A stretch of DNA of 64,000 nt from Sipunculus nudus (GCA_026874595.1 CM049319.1:60146917-60210916); one strand, 5' to 3'; positions 12,429-25,008 are shown, numbered from the stretch's first letter. Numbers and translations: made by a program. Notes: generated by a model not told the origin, from the sequence alone.

Positions 12429-13083
12429 AACAAGGGACCCATGGGTCACGGCGTGCAGCTGATTGTGATTGGACCATAAATGATTCTCCATTGTGATACT
12501 ATATCGAGTCGAAAAAGCTTATGAATTTTATGGACATGTTGGGCTATTATAAAGGAATGTGATGTAATGTGTGAGTAAATAATAAATGAAATAACCTGAC
12601 TGATGGATTAATAGAGTAAAATATAGTGGTTTATTTTTTATTTATTTAGGAGTGGTTGAAAATTGTGATATATCTGAGCAAATATGAATTCAATGACAGC
12701 AGTAATAAGCAGTAGTAGAATGATGAATAGGCTATTTGTTGAAGGATCTATAGTGTATGGAAGTCTGCAAGATTTCAATTTGACAGATATGATGGTATGA
12801 TTTACTATGCTGATGAGGGGATTTATGAATTTGTTACTGTATGACACAATATCTCTTCAGTCTTGACAATGTACATTATTTTGATGCCCACTATGTCTAC
12901 ATATTACACAATATTGACATAATTTCTGGCCTGTACATAGGTACCTATGGACGAATAGTTATACAAAATATTAAAGTATGAATATATCTGATTCATCTTG
13001 TTCTTGTTTACTGAGGCTGATATTGGGATGGGGCTCAGAGAAGGGAACAGTGAGGGCAGCTATGTCAGGTGGATGTAGAGAGA

Positions 13084-13085
13084 AA

Positions 13086-13141
<56 letters not shown>
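13084..13141. repeat. (GA)n microsatellite
   Basis: About 25 AG dinucleotides, with AAAGAGAGACAG interruptions to the right. The Arg-Glu and Ser-Leu ORFs across it are artefacts. Confidence 0.95.
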
Positions 13142-13147
<6 letters not shown>

Positions 13148-14739
13148 CAGAGAGAGGAGATGGAGCATTCAACAGTACTTAAACACCTGGAAGGTTAAAA
13201 TCTAAATTATTATGAAAAGCAGATAACGTCTGATCGGAAAAGGTAATCTTGGCCATGGCTGGTTGATATGATTGAAGAAATTGTTGCAAATAATATTTTG
13301 AGATCTGACCATGTGTAACCATTGGTTACCTTTTTGATAAGCTGTTGACAGTTTAACAGTTTACAGATTTGTTTAATAAGATTCAATTATTTTAATAAAC
13401 CTATTTTCTATTTTATCATATGTATACAGTAGCCTTAAAGTCCCCACTTAACAGGTGGAAGGTCTGACAGGGGGAGGGGTTATGATGGCAGTTAAAATGC
13501 CTCAGTCTTTCTGTATATATTATTTTTAATTATTAACTTTTATGGAAAAGCAGTAGGACTATTGTTCACAGTGCCAAAGAGCAAGGAGTCTATGGGGTGG
13601 GGGAAGGGGATGGTGGGAGTTACAGCACCTAACAGCTGATACAGCCATGAGTCTGAATGTTATTATTCAAACATATTGACATCTTTAATGAGCACTTGTC
13701 TGAGTAATTTTTTAAAATTTTTTACATATTTCATTTTTTTTTATTTTGTAATAAATAAAACACCTGGAAAAGACCTGGAAATTTAGAATATTTAATACAA
13801 TCAAATGTATCTTTGTCTATCATTAACTTGCTTCACATAATCCCTCATAGTTAACAACAATTTTATTTAATTATTTATTTTTCATTTTTATGATTGAAAT
13901 TAAAAAATACCTAATGGTGACTGCATGGTGTCATTTGAAATATATTTTCAGCAATCCATGAAAGATCCATAAAACATCAGTAATTGCAAGGTCCCTGTTA
14001 CTCATTAACCATAAAATTCCTTTTCCATTTATTTTTCTTAAAGTTGTTATTGTAAACCAATAATTTTTTAAAAATTATTGTTTATTGTTATGTTTTTGGC
14101 CAAACAATTACAAGAGGAGGGGGGTTGTTTAGCTATATCCAGCTGAGGCCACCCAAGAGCTGGCTGGCTGCAGTATATGCCTCGCTTCAAGCATGAAAGG
14201 TCAATATGGGGACATATAGAGGGGCTTCAGTACAGCCTAGGTGTGACATGGTCTCATAACAAGGCCTACAGGCCTAATGCGAACCTGTGCATTGTGAAAT
14301 ACACCAGGTATAATGCTTCAATGCTGGACCATTACTTTTCATGTATATGAAAAATGCAAGTACTAACTATTTTGAATATGAAACAATTACACAAAGATCA
14401 CTGCTGAAATTCTGGCATTGGTGCACACAACACAAAAATGATTGTAGCTGGCACCACCAGTCTTGAATACAACAAAGCTATCAGAGATATATACATATGC
14501 CCAATTTCAGACTGATATATCAAACCCCTTCTGAGAAAACGCAGGGACACAAACTGTGCAAAAGTCATTGTAGGTGGCGACACCTGTCTTGTGAGTGAGA
14601 AAGCCATCAAAGACACATAGACAGGTCATTATATTAGGCCAATACATCAAACTTACCTTGAGTCTGATGCATGGGGCTGACCAGGCTTAGGTGAGAAAGG
14701 CAGTTGCCCCGAGTGAACTGTGACAAATTGCTTGCTCAG

Positions 14740-15260
14740 GCTACTGCACTGAGTGAACTCATGACCTGCACCTGGCTAGACTGAGTAAACTTTTGACCTG
14801 TACCTGGCTGCACTGAGTGAACTCTTGACCTGTTGCATAATCTGACACAGTTGGCAGTCTGTCAAAGCTATTAATAGATCCAGGCTGAACTTTGGTGCCA
14901 AATCTGATGCAGTGGGCAGTCTACCACTGCTATAAATAGAATGCAACTACTGCACAGAGTGAACTCCTGACCTATACCTGGCTGCACTGAGTGAACTCTT
15001 GACCTGTTGCCTAATCTGAAATAGTAGCCACACCATTGTATAAGCTCTCAGATTGGCTCCACATGCAGCCCTGAGGGGCATGACACACATGAGGTGATCA
15101 CATGATACTCATGAGTTGATCACATGCTACCTGTGAGGTTATCACATGGTGCCCATGAGGTGTTCACATGTCACCCATGAGGTGATCACATGCCTTGTGC
15201 TTGGCTGCACTGATTGAACTCTTGACCTATATCTGGCTGCACTGAATGAACTCTTGATCT
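14740..15260. repeat. Degenerate repeat CTGCACTGAGTGAACTCTTG
   Basis: The phrase recurs about six times, with spacers such as ACCTGTACCTGG and ACCTGTTGCC(T/A)AATCTGA. It lies within A1. Confidence 0.75.
15089..15194. repeat. 22-bp tandem repeat with TGATCACATG core
   Basis: Five units start near 15089, 15111, 15133, 15155 and 15177. The core is ATGAGGTGATCACATG, which holds the palindrome TGATCA and is varied at single positions. Confidence 0.85.
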
Positions 15261-17764
15261 GTTGCCAAATCTGAAACAGTTGGCAGTTTCTCAGCCTATT
15301 TAAAATTACAGACACAATCTTGGCCTGTTGGTAAATCTGTTTACACATACTGAAAGACTTTGGCTTAAATACTTTTTAATCTTTTATATCATACTTGAAC
15401 CATTCAAACAAACTTGTAAGATATGATATAAAAGATTATTTCTGTGAAATACTGAACAATTTGGCTTGACTGTTTCATCAGAGAAGATTTTTAAAGGTTT
15501 TTAAATTTTTTTCTCATTAAAATCTAAGAAAAATTTTTAAAAAGTTTTTCAGATGGCTAATTTTTTACATTACATTTCATGATGCTAGCTCCAGTCGTTT
15601 TCGAATAGTATGGGTTAACTTACAGAAGATGGACTATGGACGCTGCCACAACATCAAATTAGCTCACAGGCTCACTAAAATGACTACAGATGCATATTGA
15701 ATGCAAAATTATAATACAGATACATCTCACTGATGGCAAAATCTTGAATTAAGTTTGAGTATGGATACCAATTATTTATAATCTATGTATAGCCGTCTTT
15801 ATATACCCACAGAGAGCTGTATACCTGTGATTGTTAACATTGCCTGGTATGAAGTATATCTAAAATCATAAATTTACATTTTTTAAAAGCTTTTACAAAA
15901 CATTCTTGTCAATATTAACCATAGATAACCTGAAATCTGAAGGTCTAGAGGCATGATGTAAGGGATGCTGATAAACTGGTGCTAGGCTAGATGAATCTGC
16001 TTTACACAGCTACCATATATGGTAAAATGACTTAATTCAATCTTTATAATTCAGCCATAATTCATTCTTTGGAACCATAAAAGATAATCATTATAAGAAT
16101 TATTCAGGGGACTATTCTTGTAAAATATTAAACAAATTGGCCTCAGTGGCGTCAGTCTAAAAATGTTTTGCAGGTTTATAACTCATATGGGAAAATACAG
16201 CAAAATGGCTAAGTTAAGCTACCCATAACTCAGCCAAAAATCACTTAACCAAAACCATTTGAACAAACTTGAATTATCAACATCTAAGGATAATTAATGT
16301 GTGAGATTTAAGACTTTGGCCCAGTGGTTTTCGAGAAGAAGATTTTTGTAGCCACTTAGCTAAAATGGGCTGTTATGGTATATGACTAAATTCAGCTTCC
16401 CATAACTTAGCCAAAAGTCACTGAACTGAGACCATTTGAACAAACTTCAGAAAGCACTACCCTAGTATCATTTCTGTGCGATATTAAACAATTTGGCCAT
16501 ATCGTTTCAGAGAAGAAGTTATTTGTAGCTGTCAGTATGATACGGGCACTGATGACCCCTGTACAAAAAAGGCCAATGCAGGTGGTGCCACCAATACCTC
16601 AATTTCAGATATGACTCATGTGACCAACATTGGCATAAAATTTGGTGATGATAGCTCCAGCCGTTTCTAAGTTTGTAATTTTAGTATGCTTTTTTTGACA
16701 GATGACTAAGTTCAACTAGCTGTAACTCAGCCAAAAATCACTGAACTTAAACCACTCGAACAAACTTGAGAGAGATTGTTCCAGGGATCATTTCTGTGAA
16801 ATACTGGACAATTTGGCTGAACAGTTTCGGAGAAGAAGATTTTTAAAGCTTTTTTGGCTTTTCCCCTATAAAATCTAAGAAAATGCAGTTAGCCAAAAAA
16901 TAAGCAAAATCCAATAGAGTTTTTCAGATGACTAATTTTTTGCATAAAATTTCGTGATGCTAACTCTTGCCATTTTCAAATTAGTATGGGTTAATGTACA
17001 GACGCCGGACGCCGGACGACACCACACCATCGCATAAGCTCACAGGTTCGCTAAAAAATGTAATAAAAGCTACAGTTTTTGGTCCATTCCTTTCATATTT
17101 CAGAATTTAGAAGCTGAAAGCCTTACGTGTGCATGATATGAAAATTATACCAACAATACTTACAAGGAACAAACATGCCATGCCCAAATTAGGGCAAAAT
17201 TTCAGGTACTGATTTCATATTTATGCAAATAACTTGTAAAATTTGAAAAATTCAGATCTAATTTTTGGTGTACAATTGAATCTTGATTAAATGGAGTTAT
17301 ATCCCTGAAAAGAAGTCTCTAGCTTCAGCCATTCTTATGTTAAGTGAGTTAATATATTTCCTGCTTTTTTATGAGGTGCAATATGTTCCGGCCCATAACT
17401 TCAACAAATTTCGCAATACTGACCTAATTTTTGGTATGTACATAGAAAATGTATGGAAGAATATGCTCATTTACTATGATCAAAATCAGTACAGTGGTTT
17501 TGATATAAGGCTGTCTTATAGTGTAACAATGTTTTTTTATGGAAAATTGAGGTTTTTACTTAATATCTCGAAGGAATGAAGTCCTAATGACCCAATTTTC
17601 AGTATGGTAGGAGATTTTGGGCTACATCTAACTGTATGCCGAATTTCGGATTCGTAGGTCTAATGGTTTCAAGCGTGCCAGTTTAACAGACGGACGGACG
17701 AACAGCCTACAGACAAAGGACCACGACTATAGCTCAAATGACTTATAGTCAGCTGAGCTAAAAA

Positions 17765-18155
17765 TGAAAAATTGTTTTAGAGGTAATACTGTCAAACATT
17801 AAATATATCAGTTTGAAAATGATTGTTGATAAATTGAGGCATGTAAGGCGTCATAAAGTGAAATATCATAAAAAGCTCCTGCAGCGCCCCCTGCAGGTCA
17901 TTTCGCAAAACATGGAACATAATCTTTTTACACTTACTGAAATCTACATGATTCAAAAATCTAAACCCCTCTAGCTTTAAAAATGGCAAAGTTACAAAAG
18001 AAAAGGTAAATATGTGAGAAAATTTGCTTAAAATAGGTCACCATGATAACCGCAAAATTAGGTCACGTGTATCCATGAATAAGCGTATTGATTATAATTT
18101 CAGTTTCTGTAATAAAAATATTGACATCGTTTATAGTTTTGAAGCTATTAGACAA
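17765..18155. repeat. Family D repeat unit between A1 and A2
   Basis: Shares text with 23155-23460, including the GCGCCCCCTG motif and a TTTAAAAATGGCAAAGTTAC phrase. It is bounded by the A1 3' hairpin and the A2 5' end. Confidence 0.55.
17882..17900 (-). promoter_or_regulatory. CTCF-like motif (D unit 2)
   Basis: The minus strand reads TGACCTGCAGGGGGCGCTG, with CC-N3-AGGGGGCGC intact. Orientation is the same as in the other three D units. Confidence 0.45.
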
Positions 18156-20441
18156 AACAAGTGACCCATGGGTCATGACGCTCAGCTGCCAAGCATGACC
18201 TGCGACATCATGGGCTGCAATTCACAACTTCTAGTAAAATTGTTGCAGAACCTATATGCCAATTTTGTTTAAACTTTCTACATTGCCATAAATTCTTATC
18301 ATATATGTCTGGTTAAAACATAGTGAATGATGGTCTGAGGCAAAATGTATGGTTGTTGAGCTATCAGGAACTAATCCCACGTACAGCTTGCTCGATACCT
18401 GTCAGTCTCAAAAGGAATACCACACAGGCCACATATAAGATGAAAATATAGCAAAAGATCAAGGAAATCCATGAAAGAATTATTGTGAAACGGGTGCTTC
18501 CATATTAATTTTTATTCAATACAAGCCAACTGTACTGAGCCATATTGGATTTCTGACAGGTCGGAAATTGAACAACAAACATCCTCAAAAAGGGACCAAA
18601 CATCATATAAAAATCACAGAAACTGTCCTGGCAAAAGGATTTCTAAAATGGATACCTGGCAGACATAATGGTTTTCTGACAAGTCACACATCCTCCAATA
18701 AGACACTAAACTTGTAGCAATTGCTTCAAAGAATGTAACAGTTATGAATGTCCAAAACAATTCAAAAGGCATGATCAGGTTGGAGAGCTCTCATTTATGA
18801 ACATGCAAATGTAAAAAGTGCAAGTCCAATTTGTTTTAATTATCAGCTTGCTTTTCAATGGGGTCAGCAGGGTAGGTAAACTGCAAAACCTAAAAGAAAA
18901 GAAATGCAGAAAGCATCACTAAGAGTCTTGTAATCAAATAAAGTCATCCTAAATCCAGGTACAGACCCACATATTATCAGAACAAACACTTGCTGGTATA
19001 TCTGATGATTTGTATAATAATATTCAGATATCTAGAAAACTAAGTTTACTGCTATGATTCCATGATATAAACTGCAAAATGTTCCCATCATTTTATAAAT
19101 CAGTAGCTAAACTTAACACTTAACTCTCATAGTCTTAATGCCTGGCCAAAGCATTACGGCAACAGTGTTTTTGTTGTGCACTAATGATATATCCTTATCA
19201 CTCCATGAGCTGATACAAAAGGGAGTCACATATCACAAGTGTCACTGACAATTATGGGCACATAGTGAGATGTACCAGTTGTGAGTGCCATATGGTTATA
19301 TATACAAGAAAACAAGAAAAATAGAGATGGTCTACAAAATAAGTTATTGTGAACATCTCTGACCTATGACCTTGGCCTTTTGCCCACATATCAAATGGAT
19401 TCTTTCTAAATGATGGGTAACTACTAACCACTTACATCTGGCCGGGTGTAATTACTTGGCAATCAATGAGTGAATAACTTAGACCTGCAACCTTTAACCT
19501 CCTGACCAGCTGACCTCAAAATCAATTAGTTATTTCTTCATGCAAAAAGACCCATAAATATGAAGTTTGAATCAAATTCAGTGATGCATAGATGTGGCAT
19601 ATGTGAAAGACTGAAGGTTTGGGTTGAACAGTTTCACTTGAAATATGTTCACAAGCATTTAGAACAATATTGTGACCTTAACCTTTGACCTTTTGAACTC
19701 AACATCAATAGGCTTCTTCTCCTATTGGTAGGTAAGCCATATATGACAGATGGAAAGTATAGATTGAAAAGTTTGCTGAAAATGACTCCACGCAAGAAGA
19801 GGGTGCTGTGAACTTGACCTTTGACCTCAAAATCAACAGGTCTTTTCCCCTGTTGGCAGAGAAGCGATATCAGTGCTGAAAGGTTTGGAATGAAAGGTCT
19901 AGCTTGAAATGTGTCCACAACCTTTTCAAAGAAGTGGATCCTGTGACCCTGACCTTTGACCTTGTGACCTCAACATCTATAGGATTCTTCTCCCACTTAG
20001 TAGGTGAGCTACATGTGAAAGATCAAAGAATTGGGATGAAAGGTTTGGCTTAAAATGCATCCTGAGGCTTTTCAAAGAAGTTGGTTCTGTGACCTTGACC
20101 TTTGACCTCAAAATAATAATGGTTCTTCCCCTGTTGGTAGGTGAGCTGTATGTGAAAGATGGAAGGTTTGGGATGAAAATTTTGGCTAAAAGAATTATTT
20201 CTGGGGGTGCAAACACACCCCATAACTTGGAGAATATAGGTCGCAGTGACCTAATTTCAGGTTTGCAAGGAGATCTTTTGAGAACCTCTAAGACTGCATA
20301 GGGTTCATGGCCCTAGCCCCTATTGTTACGATTTGTGCCCTGCTAACGGCCGGACAGCCGGCCGGACGGACAGACGGAAGGACGCCGGACAAAGACCCAT
20401 CGCTTTAGCTCAGCATGACTGAAAGTCAGCTGAGCTAAAAA
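18156..20441 (+). mobile_element. Element A2 (family A ends, different body)
   Basis: The 5' end reads AACAAGTGACCCATGGGTCA and then GACGCTCAGCTG. The 3' end has (CCGG/GACGG)-rich sequence at 20348-20390 and a hairpin at 20404-20439 with arms TTTAGCTCAG and CTGAGCTAAA. The body differs from A3 and A4: from about 19370 it is a tandem series of ~135-145 bp blocks that repeat TGACCTTTGACCT and CCCCTGTTGGTAGGTGAGCT. So the ends are shared while the internal block type changes. Confidence 0.75.
19815..20108 (-). promoter_or_regulatory. Three perfect DR1-type nuclear-receptor half-site pairs
   Basis: TGACCTTTGACCT occurs exactly at 19815-19827, 19950-19962 and 20096-20108. On the minus strand it reads AGGTCAAAGGTCA, the textbook DR1 site bound by RXR heterodimers, HNF4 and COUP-TF. 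They recur because the ~140-bp block of A2 repeats. Near-perfect sites lie at 12098-12110 and 23587-23599. Function is inferred only. Confidence 0.5.
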
Positions 20442-20489
20442 CATACTTAATCCTATTTTAGCTGCAGTGCCCTCTGGTGGCTTTATTAA
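20442..20489. repeat. Family D remnant with CTCF-like motif
   Basis: A 48-bp strip separates the A2 3' end from the A3 5' end. On the minus strand 20465-20484 reads AAAGCCACCAGAGGGCACTG, close to the CTCF consensus. The A3 element begins about 6 bp beyond it. Confidence 0.5.
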
Positions 20490-23154
20490 AACAAGGGACC
20501 TATGGGTCACGGCGCTCAGCTGTTATATATGATTAAAAAATATGATTTAGGAATGAGGCATATGCTGGTTTGGTGTGGTAATAAATATAAGCTTTATTAT
20601 GAGTTGTTGGTGTTTAGCTTTGGTATGATAATGATATTATCTTTGGAGACATGGAAGAGGACTGATTTCATTTATTTTATTAACAAATGGAGTACTATTG
20701 TCACACAGATTTTGACTTGGCAATATAACTTATAAGCAGAACATATGATATAAGAGTTTAACTATTTATTAAAAAAAATTACAAATATTGTCCCAAATAT
20801 AATTTTTATTAAAAATAATAAGAGAATCTTATGATTTTTTAAAATGAAATATAACTGAAATGATTATTAAAATAATATTAAAGAATATATTCATGAATGC
20901 ATTCATGAATACATTTTGAAAGTATTTGCACTGGTATTCATATACTTTCATTTTTACCTGAATTCCAATTCTTTATGCAAGACATTTTATAATGGAGTAC
21001 ATATTCATATTCGTATTTAAATACAATTGCAAAGTTTTCCCACCATTACTGGCATTTATTCAGTTTTCACCAAACAATTATGTTGAGAATCCAGAATATA
21101 CAAAATTCACACATTTAAATTATGATCAAAAGTACCTGGTTTTATGGCTTTTATTTATATTAAAAAAAAAAAATGTAATATATTCATTTTGGACTAATTT
21201 CACATCAATGTACACACTAGACACAGTAGGAATCTAGATTAATAATATCAACTGCATCTTTGTCTATCATTAATTTCCTTCATATGATCCCTAATGATTA
21301 GTAATGAATAATATGATTTACTTTTTTATCATTAAAATTGAACTGAAAAATACCATAGGTGACTGCATGGTGTTATTTGGAGTACGTGACATTCTATCCA
21401 TCGATAGAAGATTCTTTTATCATCAGTAACTGCAAGTTGATTTCCTGTTATTATAAACTAACAAATTCTTTTTTATTTTTCTTTAATTTGTTATTAAAAA
21501 ACAATAAAAATGTATTAATTTATTGTTAATTGTTATGTTGTTGGTTAAAACTTCTAGATGAGTTGGGTTGGACACCTGGATCAACTGTGGCTGGCCATAA
21601 GCTGCCTACCTGCAACAGTGTATGGCTCGCCTCAAGCATGCATAATTTGCTGAAAGTTCAACAAGGTCAACATACAGGTGACTCAAGAGAGGCTGGAGAG
21701 GGTTAAGGTCTGACATGGTCTCATAAGAACATTAATAAAAGCTACAATTTTTGGCCAATTTCTTTCAGCTTTCTAAAGTAAAAAGCTGAAATCCTTGTGT
21801 GCATGATATGAAAATTATATCAACTGTGCTCACAGGAAACAAATGTGCCATGGTCAAAGTTGGGCAAAATTTAAGGTACTTATTTTATATTTATACTAAT
21901 AACATATAAAATTTGAAAAATTCAGGACTAATTTGGGGTATTCAATTGAATTTTGATTAAATAATGTTACATCCCTGGCAAAAAAACTCTAGCTTCAGCA
22001 ATCCCCTTGTTAAGGGAGTAAATATATTTCTTGATTTTTTACATAGTGCATTATGTTTGGGCCCATAACTTAAAACAATTACGCAATATTGACATCATTT
22101 CTGGCATATGCATAGAGAATGTATAGAAAAATATGTATATTATATATGATTAAAGTTACATCAGTGGTTTTGTTATTAGGCAGTCTTGAAGTGTAACAAT
22201 GGGTTTTTAATGGAAAAATGAAGTTTTTCATTAATATCTCGAAGGTATTAAGTCCTAGTGACCAAATTCTTGGCATGGTAGGGAATTTTGGAGACATCTA
22301 ATTGTATGCCAAATTTTAGGAACTGAGAGCTGAAGCTGGGGAGCTGAGCTCTTGCAAACTGCATAACACTAGCTTGATGTAAACAATTTGTTACATGGTG
22401 CTTGAAAACTTGAATAAAATCTACAGTTTTTGATCAACTGGTTTCAAATTCTTGGTGTTAACAGACAAAATGCTAACAAAAACATGCTGAGAAAAATTAA
22501 ATCCACAGTACTTACAGTAAAAAAACGTGCCATGGTCAAAGTTGGGCAAAATTTAAGGTACCAATTTTTTATTTTTGTAAATATTTTAAAAAATTTAAAA
22601 GATTTTGATCTAATTTTGGGTATACAATTTAATTTTGATAAATTAAAGTTATATTAATGGAAAAAAAGTCCATAGCTTTAACAAGTTTTGTGTTAAGTGA
22701 TCAAATATCTTTCCTGATTTTTTACAAAATGCATTATGTTTGGGCTCATAACTTTTTTAAATTATATAATACAGACATAATTTCTGGCATGTACATAGGA
22801 ACTATATAGAAGAATATTTATGGTAAATATGAGGGAAAACAGATGAGTGGTTTTGATATTAGGCAGTCCTGAAGTGTGAAAATAGGTTTTTAATAAAAAA
22901 TTGAGGTTTTTCCTTAATTTCTCAAAGGAACGAAGTCGCAAAGACCCAGTTTTCGGCTTGGTAGGAGATCTTGGGGACATCTAACATTATGCTGAATTTT
23001 GGATTCCTAGGTCTTACGGTTTCAAAACGTGCCACATCTACGGACGGACGGACGGACGGACGGACGGACGGACGGACAGACGGACAGACGGACGGACGAC
23101 GGACAATGGACCACGACTATAGCTCAGATGACTTATAGTCAGCTGAGCTAAAAA
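20490..23154 (+). mobile_element. Element A3 (full-length family A copy)
   Basis: About 2.66 kb. The 5' end is AACAAGGGACCTATGGGTCA and then CGGCGCTCAGCTG. The 3' end has an (ACGG)n microsatellite at 23040-23100, then a 31-nt hairpin at 23120-23150 with arms TAGCTCAGATGACT and AGTCAGCTGAGCTA around TAT, then AAAA. GCTCAGCTG near the 5' end is the inverse complement of CAGCTGAGC in the 3' arm, a subterminal inverted repeat. The body holds two ~650-750 bp related blocks (about 21770-22340 and 22400-23040), each with a GTCAAAGTTGGGCAAAATTT phrase. It is nearly collinear with A4 at 51124-53761. No coding capacity is seen. Confidence 0.85.
23040..23100. repeat. (ACGG)n microsatellite in A3
   Basis: Tetranucleotide run just before the 3' hairpin. 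Equivalent shorter runs occur at 17690-17705, 49396-49432 and 53682-53708. Confidence 0.95.
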
Positions 23155-23830
23155 TGAAAAAAATTTGTTTCAAGATATTTCTATTTACCATATTATGTAT
23201 GAGTTTCAAAGTGATTACTTCAAAATTGGGGCCTCTGGGTCATCATTTATTAAATTTCGCAAAAATGTCTCACAGCGCCCCCTGGTGGCCATTTTCATAA
23301 ATCTGCAGAAAATCGAGCAATTCTTAATAAACTCAACATATTGCAAAAAAACTAGACCTCCCTATCTTTAAAAATGACAAAGTTGCAAAAATATTTTTTT
23401 TTAATTTGAAATTTAAAGATTTTCCCACAAAAAATGTGATACCATGGTAACAACAGAATGAGATGGTTTTGGAACAAGCAGAAAGCATATTTAATAACAA
23501 ATTAAATGAGCTATATTTTATGTAGTTACAAGCATTCTTGACAAAGTTATGAAGAAATAACCTATTATGAGGAGTGTCAATGACCCTGACCTTTGACCGA
23601 TTATAATCCAAAACAATAGGCTTCTATTCTGGTTGATTATAATCTAACTGTATGAATATCAAAGTGATTTTTTCAAAATTGTGGCCAGTAGAGTGCGCAC
23701 ATACAGACTGACAAACACCCAAACAGACATACAAACTGATCAACATACTTGCTGAAATCTTTGATTCCGGCAAGCAACAAACCCAAAACAATGTCACCCG
23801 CAAGCATGGAGCGGGGGACTTTATGGGCAT
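23155..23830. repeat. Family D repeat unit, right of A3
   Basis: Contains the best CTCF-like motif (23273-23292), a TGACCTTTGACCG site (23587-23599), a CAGACTGACAAACACCC-type run and an end-like GCAAGCATGGAGCGGGGGAC phrase near 23800. Same family as 17765-18155. Confidence 0.55.
23273..23292 (-). promoter_or_regulatory. Near-perfect CTCF consensus (D unit 4)
   Basis: The minus strand reads ATGGCCACCAGGGGGCGCTG. This agrees with the known CTCF consensus (TGGCCACCAGGGGGCGCTA) at all but the final position. In vivo binding is not shown, and the species' CTCF is unknown. Confidence 0.6.
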
Positions 23831-24119
23831 CTATGAGCACTCGTGAATGTTTAGTCTACTAATGTTTTCTTCTGAGAGTCCTATACTCGCAATTCACTTC
23901 TCAAAAATTTTTTGTAGCACAGTTGTTACTTCTTTGTCGACATATTTTGTCTTAATTCAAGCAGGTGCTAGGTGTCCATAGATCAGGTCAGACTTTACTC
24001 TTAGCATGGGCCATCCCTATATCCACCTGGTCCACCAGGACAGTAGGGACTGTATTCCCGTCCACATGAACTGTGGATCTACCAGTACTGTAGTTTCTCA
24101 ATTAAGTTCACTTTTATAA
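23831..24119. other. No feature seen
   Basis: Mostly unique sequence between the D unit and the hAT-type element. Confidence 0.4.
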
Positions 24120-24127
24120 ACCACAAT

Positions 24128-25008
24128 TAGTGGTGGGCCGATCATCGAGTTTTTTCGAAAGTCAGTCGGTTTGCTGCAACTTTCAAGCGCTCGATTACGA
24201 AAGGCAACTATCGATTACATCATACTCATGATTGTTTTTACCAGAATGTCTTTAAGTTATAGGCAAAATTACTCTTCCATTTTTTACAACATTCCGCGCT
24301 TCATATAATGAGTTTGTGTTCCCAAATAACCTCCATATATAACTGAGTATGACACGGTAGATGAGAGAACGGAGGACTTATTAAACCTATGTGAACTGGC
24401 AGGGAGCTGCAAAAATTAGCGGTGAGTTTTCTAACGAGATGTTCATTGCAAAATATGGGCGGTATGGAGTTAAAATGCTCCATAATGCTTCAGGTCTATG
24501 CCAATTTTGCAAGATTCTCTTAGAAATAATCTCCTCAACTGATGTCAGGTACCGCTGCCGCATGAGTAATTATATTTTTAGCTTTCAATTAATTATTTTT
24601 TAATTTTTACCAAAAATTATATGGGCCTTAATTTTTCTGACAGGCCTGTGAAACCAGTATACAAGTAGGCAGTCATCATAATTGCTATAAAATGAAAGTC
24701 CTAAAAATGAAGTTAAAATGATACGCGGGAGTAGCCTATTCATGAGGGCAAGTAAGTAGATGTCCTGGACTGTGGTTTAATTGATTACTAGAATTAATTA
24801 AAATGAAACTTGTATAGCATATCTTAGTGATAAAAGGAAAATTTAACAAAGGCAAAAACTTCTTTTCGTAAGGTAAAATTACTAAGACATGCGAGCTGGG
24901 TTGAGAGAGTACAGTTTCACAGATAATTGCACATTTCTTTATATTTGTCTGAACCGATTAATAATCGATCATCGATCATTATGAAAAAGGAACCGACTCC
25001 CACCACTA
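24128..25008. mobile_element. hAT-type non-autonomous element (MITE), 881 bp
   Basis: Terminal inverted repeats TAGTGGTGGG (24128-24137) and CCCACCACTA (24999-25008) match exactly over 10 bp. They continue loosely with CGAT-rich sequence, ATCATCGA at the left and TCATCGATCATT at the right. An 8-bp direct repeat ACCACAAT flanks both sides (24120-24127 and 25009-25016) with no mismatch. An 8-bp duplication and TAGTGGTGGG-type ends are typical of the hAT superfamily. The interior has no transposase; a 70-codon ORF at 24391-24603 with one CxxC is too short to call. The perfect duplication points to a fairly recent insertion. Confidence 0.9.

Larger units (their letters stand above)
12429..17764 (+). 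mobile_element. Element A1 (non-autonomous, Helentron/pearl-like), with nested material
   Basis: The 5' end reads AACAAGGGACCCATGGGTCA, including the perfect palindrome GACCCATGGGTC. The 3' end is the family A hairpin at 17730-17760, followed by AAAA. At about 5.3 kb it is longer than A3 and A4 (about 2.6 kb), and inner pieces look inserted: a B-family-like body near 14400-14640, tandem repeats at 14745-15260, and internal end-like sequences near 15610-15675 and 17020-17055 with GCTCACAGG(C/T)TC(A/G)CTAAAA. The last 700 bp matches the 3' blocks of the other A copies. No transposase, Rep or helicase ORF is seen. It may be a composite of several insertions. Confidence 0.6.

Noticed and set aside
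12978-13205. Arg-Glu repeat ORF
   Set aside because: Translation of the (GA)n microsatellite.
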